From Colwellia psychrerythraea (GTDB lineage: Bacteria; Pseudomonadota; Gammaproteobacteria; Enterobacterales; Alteromonadaceae), in NCBI RefSeq assembly GCF_000764225.1, contig NZ_JQED01000055.1:124001-188000 (forward strand): a DNA stretch of 64,000 nt. Direction: 5' to 3'. Shown here piece by piece: positions 57,036-64,000 of this stretch (position 1 is its first letter; each line of letters starts with the position of its first letter). Below the pieces are notes generated by a model, which saw only the letters and a program-made list of their open reading frames with translations, was not told where the DNA came from and did not search any database. Position numbers and translations under genes: made by a program.

Positions 57036-57197
57036 TTATTTTGAATTTTCTTCTGCTTGTTCTCTGATTTTGGCTTCTTTAATACGCCACTTTTGCAATT
57101 CAGCATAATAGTGATCCCACACACAAGGGTTACAAGCACCACCACCACAACAATCATCATCTGCAGGGGCTATAGGTTTTTCGTGGCTATTTGACAT
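57036..57197 (-). CDS. Small oxidoreductase-like (PF09791-type) Cys-rich protein
   Basis: A 53-residue gene, ATG 57197 to TAA 57036. The core ADDDCCGGGACNPCVWDHYY followed by AELQKW matches the oxidoreductase-like domain, a short module with the CC-G-C-xCVWD-Y pattern found as a stand-alone small protein in proteobacteria and at the N-terminus of some eukaryotic proteins. The cysteines suggest metal or Fe-S binding; the function is not established. It is short enough to be missed by length-filtered annotation. It reads in the same direction as accC, and ends 179 bp after the start of the 92-codon gene. Confidence 0.8.
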   Translation of the reverse strand: MSNSHEKPIAPADDDCCGGGACNPCVWDHYYAELQKWRIKEAKIREQAEENSK

Positions 57198-57259
57198 AGG
57201 TTTTGTGAACTCAAAAATAAGTGAAGTATTTATTTAGATTTATGACACTAGAGTAACAA

Positions 57260-57285
57260 AAAAGCTCTGCAATTGCAGAGCTTTT
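57260..57285. terminator. Terminator of the accBC operon
   Basis: aaaagctctgc-aatt-gcagagctttt: perfect 11-bp stem with a 4-nt loop and flanking A/T runs, 24 bp past the accC stop. Confidence 0.9.
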
Positions 57286-57308
57286 ATTTAATCATAAGCG
57301 GATATTAG

Positions 57309-58655
57309 CTAGCCAAGCTCAGCTAACTTGTGCTCTAAATAATGAATATTAGCACCACCATTAACAAAACCTTGATCATTTAGAATGTCTTGATGCAAAG
57401 TAATATTTGTTTTGATGCCGTCAATCACTAACTCTGATAGGGCATTACGCATACGTGCAATAGCTACGTCACGGTTATCACCCCACGTGATTAATTTACC
57501 TATCATAGAGTCATAATGTGGAGGCACAGAGTAATCTGCATAAATATGAGAATCCCAACGAACACCTAAACCACCCGGTGGATGGAAACGTGTAATTTTA
57601 CCCGGTGAAGGAATAAAAGTACGAGGATCTTCAGCATTAATACGACACTCAATAGCGTGACCTGCAATCTTGATATCTTCTTGAGTGCAAGATAACGGTT
57701 GGCCAGCAGCAACACGTAGTTGCTCTTTGATCAAATCAACACCAGTGATCATCTCAGTTACTGGGTGCTCAACCTGAATACGCGTATTCATTTCAATGAA
57801 GTAAAATTCACCATTTTCATATAGGAACTCAAAGGTACCAGCGCCTCGGTAGTTTATTTCTACACAAGCATTACAACAACGTTCACCAATTTTGGCGCGC
57901 ATTTCAGGGGTAATACCCGGTGCAGGAGCTTCTTCAACTACTTTTTGATGGCGTCGTTGCATCGAACAATCACGTTCACCTAAATGAACTGCAGTTCCTT
58001 TGCCATCAGCAATAATTTGAATCTCAACATGACGTGGGTTTTCAAGGAATTTTTCCATGTAAACCATGTCATTTTTGAAAATTGTACCGGCTTCTTTTTT
58101 CGTCAGTGCAATTGATTCTATTAACTCTTCTTCATTGCGAACGACACGCATACCACGTCCACCACCACCACCAGCAGCTTTAACGATAACAGGGTAGCCA
58201 ATGCGCTTAGCATGGGCTTTGTTTACTTCTTCATCGTCATTTAAAGGACCATCAGAACCAGGAACACAAGGAACACCTGCTACTTTCATCGCTTTGATTG
58301 CAGCAACTTTATCACCCATGATGCGTATACTTTCTGCTTTTGGACCGATAAAGGCAAAGCCAGATTTTTCAACTTGCTCGGCAAAATCAGCATTTTCAGC
58401 AAGAAAACCATACCCAGGGTGAATTGCCACAGCATTGGTCACTTCAGCCGCAGTAATTATGGCAGGAATATTAAGGTAACTTTCAGGTGCTGATGCTTTA
58501 CCTATACAAATGGTTTCATCGGCTAATAATACGTGTTTTAGGTTTTTATCAGCAGTTGAATGAACCGCTACTGTTTTAATTCCTAGCTCTTTACAAGCAC
58601 GTAATATTCTTAAGGCAATTTCGCCACGATTGGCGATAACAACTTTATCTAACAT
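57309..58655 (-). CDS. accC: Acetyl-CoA carboxylase, biotin carboxylase subunit
   Basis: A 448-residue biotin carboxylase, the ATP-dependent first half-reaction of acetyl-CoA carboxylase in fatty-acid synthesis. Seen: VVIANRGEIALRILRACKEL at the start, the glycine-rich ATP-grasp loop KAAGGGGGRGMRVV (about 159-172), HLGERDCSMQRRHQKVVEEAP (about 209) shortened here to its core ERDCSMQRRHQK, and EMNTRIQVEHPVTE (about 288). Length matches E. coli AccC (449). ATG 58655 has AAGGG seven bases upstream; the longer frame from 58724 would overlap accB. It lies 22 bp after accB in one operon. Confidence 0.97.
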   Translation of the reverse strand: MLDKVVIANRGEIALRILRACKELGIKTVAVHSTADKNLKHVLLADETICIGKASAPESYLNIPAIITAAEVTNAVAIHPGYGFLAENADFAEQVEKSGFAFIGPKAESIRIMGDKVAAIKAMKVAGVPCVPGSDGPLNDDEEVNKAHAKRIGYPVIVKAAGGGGGRGMRVVRNEEELIESIALTKKEAGTIFKNDMVYMEKFLENPRHVEIQIIADGKGTAVHLGERDCSMQRRHQKVVEEAPAPGITPEMRAKIGERCCNACVEINYRGAGTFEFLYENGEFYFIEMNTRIQVEHPVTEMITGVDLIKEQLRVAAGQPLSCTQEDIKIAGHAIECRINAEDPRTFIPSPGKITRFHPPGGLGVRWDSHIYADYSVPPHYDSMIGKLITWGDNRDVAIARMRNALSELVIDGIKTNITLHQDILNDQGFVNGGANIHYLEHKLAELG

Positions 58656-58677
58656 GGAATAACCCTTCTGGTTGGGC

Positions 58678-59127
58678 TTATTCAATGATGAATAGCGGTT
58701 GGTCAAATTCAATGGCGTCTTCATTTTTCGCTAAAATCTCTACAATAACACCAGATTTATCTGCTTCAATTTGGTTCATCATTTTCATTGCTTCAACAAT
58801 ACATAATGTATCGCCAGCATTGACATGCATACCAACTTCTGCAAATGCTGGAGCATCAGGTGAAGCCGAAGCATAGTATGTTCCAACCATTGGAGAGCGA
58901 ACAACATGACCAGAAATAACTGGCGCAGCGGCTTCAGCAGGAGCAACTGCTGAAACAGGTGCAGCTACTGGTGCTGCTATAGGTGCGGCTTGTATTACAG
59001 GTGCCGCTTGTACTGCTGCAGCACCACGGCTGATTCGTACTGATTCTTCACCTTCTGAGATCTCTAATTCGTTGATACCAGACTCTTCTACTAGTTCGAT
59101 AAGTTTTTTGATTTTACGAATATCCAT
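58678..59127 (-). CDS. accB: Acetyl-CoA carboxylase, biotin carboxyl carrier protein
   Basis: A 149-residue BCCP. Seen: N-terminal DIRKIKKLIELVEESGINEL, an Ala/Pro-rich mobile linker (about 35-72, repeated APVAAP units), and the C-terminal biotinyl domain with VEAMKMMNQIEADKSG, whose Lys is the biotin site (about residue 115). It carries carboxyl-biotin from AccC to the transferase AccAD. In many gammaproteobacteria accB autoregulates accBC; a palindrome at 59172-59193 lies in the region upstream. Confidence 0.97.
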   Translation of the reverse strand: MDIRKIKKLIELVEESGINELEISEGEESVRISRGAAAVQAAPVIQAAPIAAPVAAPVSAVAPAEAAAPVISGHVVRSPMVGTYYASASPDAPAFAEVGMHVNAGDTLCIVEAMKMMNQIEADKSGVIVEILAKNEDAIEFDQPLFIIE

Positions 59128-59171
59128 TGGGACACCTTAATTTGAGTGACTAAAAATTTGCTTTAAATATA

Positions 59172-59193
59172 AGTTAATGATTGGTCATTAACT
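59172..59193. repeat. Palindrome between aroQ and accB
   Basis: agttaatga-ttgg-tcattaact: perfect 9-bp arms, 4-nt spacer, 45 bp upstream of the accB start. It may be an operator for accBC or a weak attenuator between aroQ and accB; no T-run follows on the coding strand. Confidence 0.55.
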
Positions 59194-59230
59194 GTTACGG
59201 TTTGTTATTTTTGTTATTTTTTTTATTTCT

Positions 59231-59683
59231 CTATTTGCCTTTATTTAGGTATCTGTGAGCAGCTTCAAGAGCAAAGGTATAACCTTGCGCACCAAAACCG
59301 CAAATAACACCTGTGGCAACATCAGATAAATAAGAATGTTTTCTGAAATCTTCGCGAGCATGCACATTGGATAAATGTACTTCGATAAATGGTATGTCTA
59401 CCGAAAGCAAAGCATCTCTTATCGCAACACTTGTATGAGTGAACGCGGCGGGGTTAATGATTATAAAGTCTACTTGCTGGTAACCATTGTGAATAGCATC
59501 GATTAATTCATGTTCGGCATTTGATTGCAGGTGCTTTAATTCAATATGCATTTTTTCCGCTTTTAAACCTAGCTCAGCAATAATCTCTGTTAGGCCTTGT
59601 TTACCATAAATAGTAGGCTCTCGCTTACCAAGCATATTTAAATTTGGGCCATTTAACACTAAAACTGTAAACTTTGCGTTCAT
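59231..59683 (-). CDS. aroQ: Type II 3-dehydroquinate dehydratase
   Basis: A 150-residue dodecameric shikimate-pathway enzyme converting 3-dehydroquinate to 3-dehydroshikimate. Seen: VLNGPNLNMLGKREPTIYG with the catalytic Tyr (about 25), HLQSNAEHELIDAIH, INPAAFTHTSVAIRDAL (about 75-91) and EVHLSNVHAREDFRKHSYLS with the active-site His and Arg (about 98-115). The aroQ-accB-accC order is conserved in gammaproteobacteria. Reads from ATG 59683. Confidence 0.97.
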   Translation of the reverse strand: MNAKFTVLVLNGPNLNMLGKREPTIYGKQGLTEIIAELGLKAEKMHIELKHLQSNAEHELIDAIHNGYQQVDFIIINPAAFTHTSVAIRDALLSVDIPFIEVHLSNVHAREDFRKHSYLSDVATGVICGFGAQGYTFALEAAHRYLNKGK

Positions 59684-59856
59684 CTTCTGCTAAAACACCA
59701 TTAAAAATAAATTTCTCTAATAATTACACAAAACCTCGTCGCTGTGAATAAAAAAAAGCATCATTTCTAAATTTATTTTGTTATTGGCGATAATACTCAT
59801 GTTTTCGAAGAATATAGCAGCAAAGTACTGGTCAAACCTCTTTTGAGTGCATGTAA

Positions 59857-60462
59857 ATGTTGATTTTTTGTTTATTTGAGCTATTATTATCAAGCTATTT
59901 TTATTATTACATTGATTTTAAAAAGTTTTTTACATTTGCTCAGTTTCATTGTAAGGGATCCCTTATTAAATATTACTCTCTCGTTCTTATTCTCATCTTT
60001 GCAGGTCTTGTGTCTTCAAGCGCTGCAGCTATAGAGATAGTGACTCACCCGCAAGTTACTGAAATTAGCTTAACAAAGTCACAATTACGACGTATTTATA
60101 CAATGCGTCAATTGCGTTGGAGTGATGATAGCGCCATTAATGTTTTTGTATTACCTAGTCAACATGAACTCCATCAGCGATTTGCCAAAGAACGGCTACA
60201 GATTTTTCCTTATCAGCTTAATCGAATCTGGCACAAACTCACATACTCAGGCTTGGGAGTTGCGCCAACAATAGTTTCATCTGAAAAAGAACTTATTCAA
60301 GCGGTAACCAAAACACCTGGAGCTATTGGCTATATAAATGATGAAACCTTAAAAAAGATAGAACAGAATGAAAGAATTAAAAGGATAGAAAACCCTAGTA
60401 TGGAAGCAAGTCATCAGACACGGAGTAAAGGAGTAGTAAATGTTGTCAAAATTAAAGACTAA
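59857..60462 (+). CDS. Periplasmic phosphate-binding-protein-like protein
   Basis: Up to 201 residues as read from ATG 59857. The mature part (about 55-190) resembles the PstS-like PBP fold of the small 'phosphate ABC transporter substrate-binding' proteins: EIVTHPQVTEISLTKSQLRR, RIYTMRQLRWSDDS, and TKTPGAIGYINDETL near residue 160. Such proteins occur in front of an outer-membrane porin and a GGDEF/EAL protein, as here, and probably act as the sensing part rather than in uptake. The N-terminus is odd: two hydrophobic stretches. A start at an ATT codon 59966 with AAGGGA six bases upstream would give a single clean signal peptide IKYYSLVLILIFAGLVSSS. Confidence 0.7.
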   Translation: MLIFCLFELLLSSYFYYYIDFKKFFTFAQFHCKGSLIKYYSLVLILIFAGLVSSSAAAIEIVTHPQVTEISLTKSQLRRIYTMRQLRWSDDSAINVFVLPSQHELHQRFAKERLQIFPYQLNRIWHKLTYSGLGVAPTIVSSEKELIQAVTKTPGAIGYINDETLKKIEQNERIKRIENPSMEASHQTRSKGVVNVVKIKD

Positions 60463-61729
60463 TGCTGCAGTTGAAATACCTAATAGGGTGCATGACTTGA
60501 ATTGTTTTAAGCGGTTTACGTGCCGGTTAATAATGCTTGCAGCAACTCTTATCGGTTACAGTGCAAGTTTTGCACAAGCCGAAGATGAAGCTTATTCGAA
60601 TTCGCAAGAGTTTCAATTACATGGTTTTATCTCACAGGGGTTAATTGATGTTAATGGTAGTGATTTTGTCAATGATGATGGAGATGTGTCTGCAGAGTTA
60701 ACTGAAATTGGCCTTAATGCCTCCTATCAGTTATCTGACAAGTTTCGTCTTGCAGGTCAAGTGGTTTACTTAGATGGTGGAAATCGTTACTCGCAGGGAG
60801 CAAGAATTGATTATGCCTTGGTCGATTGGTCAGCCTTCACTAGTGAAAATTGGCAAGCCAATGTATATTTGGGCAGATTTAAAAATAACCATTGGCTCTA
60901 TTCTAGTTCTAGAGATATTCCTTTTGCTAGGCCTAGCATTATTTTACCTCAATCTGTTTATTTTGATGGGTTTAGAGATATTGCTGTTGGTAGTGATGGT
61001 ATTGCCACTAAAATTAGTTATAGTACCGATGACTATGGCAACTTTGATTGGCAATTTAGTTATGGTAAATCACCTATTTCAGATGAGCAGACAAAAAATA
61101 TTTTAAGTGAATTTGCTCAAGGAAGTGCCAAGCAAAATTATGATGCTCAAACAAGCTTATATTGGCAACCCTCGTATTCACCTTGGCGTTTTGGTATTTC
61201 ATTACTCGATGCAGGGTTTGGTTATGACCAAGGAGATGCGGGTAGTGGTGATATATTTTTTGATAGCGAATTTAATTTTCAGTTTTATACAATGAATGCT
61301 CTGTATGAAGGTGAAAATTGGGAGTTTAGTGGTGAAATTTATCAGCAGCGCTTCACTATTGATGGCTTTTATTACCCAGGCTTTCAACTTGATAATATCG
61401 GGCAAGGCTTTTATGTACAGTCACGCTATAAGTTAACACAGCAATTAACGCTATTAGCCCGTTATGAAGACTTTTACCTGAATAAAGATGATAAAGATGG
61501 TAAGCAGTTGGAACAAGCTACCGGTGGTGCAGTTCCTTATTACTTCGGCTTTCATAAAGATATTACGTTAGGACTGAACTACGATATTACCAGTAATTTT
61601 AGTGCTCGCATGGAGTATCACTGGGTGAATGGCGCAGGTAGACTCACACCAGTAGTAGTGCCCAACACCCAGATAAATGACAGTGAAGATTGGCAAATGT
61701 GGGCTATCCAATTGATGTATTGGTTTTAA
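60440..61729 (+). CDS. Outer-membrane beta-barrel (porin-like) protein of sensory operon
   Basis: A 429-residue exported barrel. Seen: a long n-region then hydrophobic LIMLAATLIGYSASFAQA (about 31-48, cleavage after AQA), and alternating aromatic strands through to the terminal MWAIQLMYWF, ending on Phe as outer-membrane barrels do. It contains FQLHGFISQGLIDV at the mature start, as in the TonB-independent porin-like 'phosphate-selective/OprP-like' proteins. ATG 60440 has GGAG six bases upstream and overlaps the binding-protein gene by 23 bases. It would admit or bind the signal passed to the GGDEF/EAL protein. Confidence 0.78.
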   Translation: MLSKLKTNAAVEIPNRVHDLNCFKRFTCRLIMLAATLIGYSASFAQAEDEAYSNSQEFQLHGFISQGLIDVNGSDFVNDDGDVSAELTEIGLNASYQLSDKFRLAGQVVYLDGGNRYSQGARIDYALVDWSAFTSENWQANVYLGRFKNNHWLYSSSRDIPFARPSIILPQSVYFDGFRDIAVGSDGIATKISYSTDDYGNFDWQFSYGKSPISDEQTKNILSEFAQGSAKQNYDAQTSLYWQPSYSPWRFGISLLDAGFGYDQGDAGSGDIFFDSEFNFQFYTMNALYEGENWEFSGEIYQQRFTIDGFYYPGFQLDNIGQGFYVQSRYKLTQQLTLLARYEDFYLNKDDKDGKQLEQATGGAVPYYFGFHKDITLGLNYDITSNFSARMEYHWVNGAGRLTPVVVPNTQINDSEDWQMWAIQLMYWF

Positions 61730-61739
61730 AAGTAGTGTT

Positions 61740-64000
61740 ATGAATATAAAATTTGTTGGTGTACCAACCAAGCTTTTGGTACTAATCGTCTCAACCTTAC
61801 TGCTGTTAGCCGTAGGGTTTTCTTCGCTATCCTATTGGCGTTTACAAGCTGATTATCAAGAGTTCCAGCAAAATAATATCGTGCAAGGGCAGGTGCAAGT
61901 TAATCTGCATAATGGCATATTACGCACAAAATTAACCGTATGGTTAGAGTCTTTTACTGATTTGATTCAACTATCTCAGCAAAATGACTTTTCAAATCTT
62001 GCGCTACAACTAGAGAAACAATATGACGCTCTACAGTTGCATCTCAATGTAGAAGATATCTGGTTGGTCGATGAGAAACAAAATATCTTATTTGCTACCA
62101 ATGATTTCCCCGCAGTAGTACAAGATAACATTGCGCAAGTATTTAGATTGCAAGAACCAGAGCATCGAATTTATTGCCCGCAAAGTTGTCAATTGTTATT
62201 GAGTTTGCCTTTACTCAATAAGCAAGGAGATATGGTTGTGGTAACCATGAGTACTTCTCTGGTTGATATGTTATTTGCGTTGAAGACCACGTTAGATAGA
62301 GATGTTGCTGTCATTCGTATACCCACTGAAGATAATAATGAAATAAAGCCCTCCTCGGTTAAAGTAATCTCAGCATCTAATATGAGGTTAACAGAGTCAT
62401 TGTTAACGTTGGAGAAACCTTACTTGGCTCTCAATAGCGTATTAGAGAAAGGTCTCCATCTTGATTTAGGCAGTAATAGTTATTTAATTAATCTACTGGC
62501 TTTATCAGAACAAGCCGAACAAGATTTTTATCTTGCTTTGATTGATGATGTGACAACATATAAGGCAAAGAATGATGCATATCACCAGCGCTTTATATTA
62601 TCTTTGAGTCTTATATTTAGTTTACTCGCTGCTTTTGTATATTTTATCTCTAGTCCTTTTACTAAACGTTTATTGCTGCTGTCTAATGCGCTGCCTTTAT
62701 TAGCACAAAAAAAGTTTGATCAGTTTCGACAAGTTGACCTAAAAAGACCTCGAATGTTTGCCGATGAGTTGGATGTATTAGCTCACTCAACTGAAGAGCT
62801 CAGTTTTGAATTAGAACAGCTTAACTTGGTGGTAGAGCAGAAAACTAAAGAGTTAGAGAGCATCGCGATGTACGACTTACTCACAGGGTTGCCTAATCGT
62901 AATATGCTCAATTATCAATTACGAAAGTCGTTAGCTAATATTGCGCGTGATAAAAGTGGTGTTGCTGTGCTTTTTCTCGACTTAGATGACTTTAAAAAAG
63001 TAAACGATAGTAATGGCCACAATATTGGGGATAATCTACTGATTCAGGCTGCAGAACGAGTGAGAGTCAGTGTTGGTGAATTGGACTTAGCAAGTCGATT
63101 TGGTGGTGATGAGTTTGTTATTGTACTTAGTCACCTCAGTAGCCTTGATGAGGCGATAGAAGTCGCAGAAAAAGTTTTATTACAGTTTAAAGAGTCCATA
63201 AAACTAGGTTCTAATATATTTTATGTTTCTACCAGTATAGGTATCGCTTATACAGAATCAGCAACAGAGAAGTCGGATGATTTGATTAGCCATGCCGATA
63301 TTGCTATGTATGAAGCAAAAGATAATGGTGGTGGACAATACCATATTTATCATCAAGAAATGTTCCAACGTGTTGCTCACAGGGTAATGCTTGAAGGTGA
63401 GGTGAGACAAGCGTTAGCCAAACAGCAGTTTAGTTTAAGTTTACAACCGCAAATTTGTGCTAAAACTAAAAAACTGTATGGTTTTGAGGCTTTATTACGC
63501 TGGCAACATCCAGAGCGCGGTATGATTTCACCAGAAGACTTCATTCCAATTTTAGAAAACTCTCAACACATGATTGAATTGGGTTATTGGATAATTCGTC
63601 GATGTTTTGAACTAGCTATAAGTATCAAAAAATACGGGCTCGAAAATATTCGGATAGCGATTAATTTATCTGCAGGCCAATTCATGGATGCAAATTTACC
63701 GCATTTCCTAAAAGATTTATTAATAGAATTTTCATTAACAGCGCAAAATTTTGAACTTGAACTAACAGAGCAAACCTTAGTGAAGGACATGGAGCATACC
63801 ATCGCTATGATGGAGGCCTTGAAAGTTATTGGCTTTAGTTTTGCTATCGATGATTTTGGTACGGGTTACTCATCACTAGCGTACTTAAAGAAAATGCCGG
63901 TTGATGTGATAAAAATAGATAAAAGTTTTATTTTTGGTATGCTAGAAAATCATTCTGACTTTCAAATTATCACTTCAACGATTGCAATGGTTAAGAACTT
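61740..64000 (+). CDS. Membrane GGDEF-EAL cyclic-di-GMP enzyme (3' end beyond window)
   Basis: At least 753 residues. Seen: helix 1 (about 10-30, TKLLVLIVSTLLLLAVGFSS), a periplasmic sensor (about 31-280), helix 2 (about 283-305, FILSLSLIFSLLAAFVYFIS), a linker helix, GGDEF domain (about 378-540) with LTGLPNRNML and an intact RFGGDEF at 453-459, then EAL (from about 555) with FEALLRW at 582-588 and IDDFGTGYSSLAYLKK at about 705. No RxxD inhibitory site is visible five residues before GGDEF. Both catalytic cores appear intact as far as shown, so it may make or break cyclic-di-GMP. It follows the porin by 10 bp and is the output of the operon. Confidence 0.9.
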   Translation, partial: MNIKFVGVPTKLLVLIVSTLLLLAVGFSSLSYWRLQADYQEFQQNNIVQGQVQVNLHNGILRTKLTVWLESFTDLIQLSQQNDFSNLALQLEKQYDALQLHLNVEDIWLVDEKQNILFATNDFPAVVQDNIAQVFRLQEPEHRIYCPQSCQLLLSLPLLNKQGDMVVVTMSTSLVDMLFALKTTLDRDVAVIRIPTEDNNEIKPSSVKVISASNMRLTESLLTLEKPYLALNSVLEKGLHLDLGSNSYLINLLALSEQAEQDFYLALIDDVTTYKAKNDAYHQRFILSLSLIFSLLAAFVYFISSPFTKRLLLLSNALPLLAQKKFDQFRQVDLKRPRMFADELDVLAHSTEELSFELEQLNLVVEQKTKELESIAMYDLLTGLPNRNMLNYQLRKSLANIARDKSGVAVLFLDLDDFKKVNDSNGHNIGDNLLIQAAERVRVSVGELDLASRFGGDEFVIVLSHLSSLDEAIEVAEKVLLQFKESIKLGSNIFYVSTSIGIAYTESATEKSDDLISHADIAMYEAKDNGGGQYHIYHQEMFQRVAHRVMLEGEVRQALAKQQFSLSLQPQICAKTKKLYGFEALLRWQHPERGMISPEDFIPILENSQHMIELGYWIIRRCFELAISIKKYGLENIRIAINLSAGQFMDANLPHFLKDLLIEFSLTAQNFELELTEQTLVKDMEHTIAMMEALKVIGFSFAIDDFGTGYSSLAYLKKMPVDVIKIDKSFIFGMLENHSDFQIITSTIAMVKN

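Noticed and set aside
1..64000. CRISPR array, tRNA or rRNA genes
   Set aside because: No regularly spaced repeats and no recognisable tRNA or rRNA sequence on reading both strands; the island is not inserted in a tRNA.

Overview
The window is a chromosomal segment of an AT-rich gammaproteobacterium, most like Colwellia or a close alteromonadalean. The evidence is gene content and low-GC coding: uvrA, a YajR-type MFS exporter and ssb in one neighbourhood, a CrbS/CrbR acetate-switch pair, accBC with aroQ, a TonB-dependent receptor, and a PHB-type esterase with 3-hydroxybutyrate dehydrogenase. I saw no rRNA, tRNA or CRISPR array.

Layout. 1-16670 is core: propionyl-CoA synthetase, a small Cro/CI regulator, a GNAT acetyltransferase, uvrA behind a LexA box, YajR, dodecin, a GreA/B-like protein, FadH, PssA, an Omp85-type barrel, a thioesterase and ssb. 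About 16.7-39.9 kb is an accessory island placed directly after the ssb terminator. 39.9-64 kb returns to core-type metabolism and signalling: CurA-like reductase, a DJ-1/PfpI protein divergent from a LysR regulator, a secreted esterase, a TonB receptor, CrbR/CrbS, an MFS transporter with an HSL-type hydrolase, a ClsC-like lipoprotein, BdhA, accBC-aroQ, and a periplasmic-binding/porin/GGDEF-EAL operon cut by the window end.

The island has the organisation described for GInt elements (ginABCD operon, cargo, short AT-rich 3' end). Three overlapping tyrosine-recombinase genes of about 443, 522 and 681 codons are followed by two small coiled-coil/HTH genes and a RecD2-like helicase, all translationally coupled and driven by a perfect TTGACA-N16-TATAAT promoter. 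Cargo comprises a protein-tyrosine-phosphatase/Xre-MbcA fusion with a small MbcA-like partner, a WYL (BrxR/CapW-like) regulator with a palindromic candidate operator, a type I restriction-modification operon, a roughly 1,490-residue STAND-like NTPase, and three small unknown genes in a cassette-like arrangement with a 110-bp repeated upstream block.

The most notable signal is that the two largest defence genes are each broken by one in-frame stop with the frame otherwise intact. hsdR has TAG between its nuclease ExK and QxxxY motifs; the STAND gene has TAA just after its NTPase core. hsdM and hsdS are intact, so the island probably methylates but no longer restricts. The phosphatase/Xre fusion and the repeat-linked small genes are the best candidates for undescribed systems.
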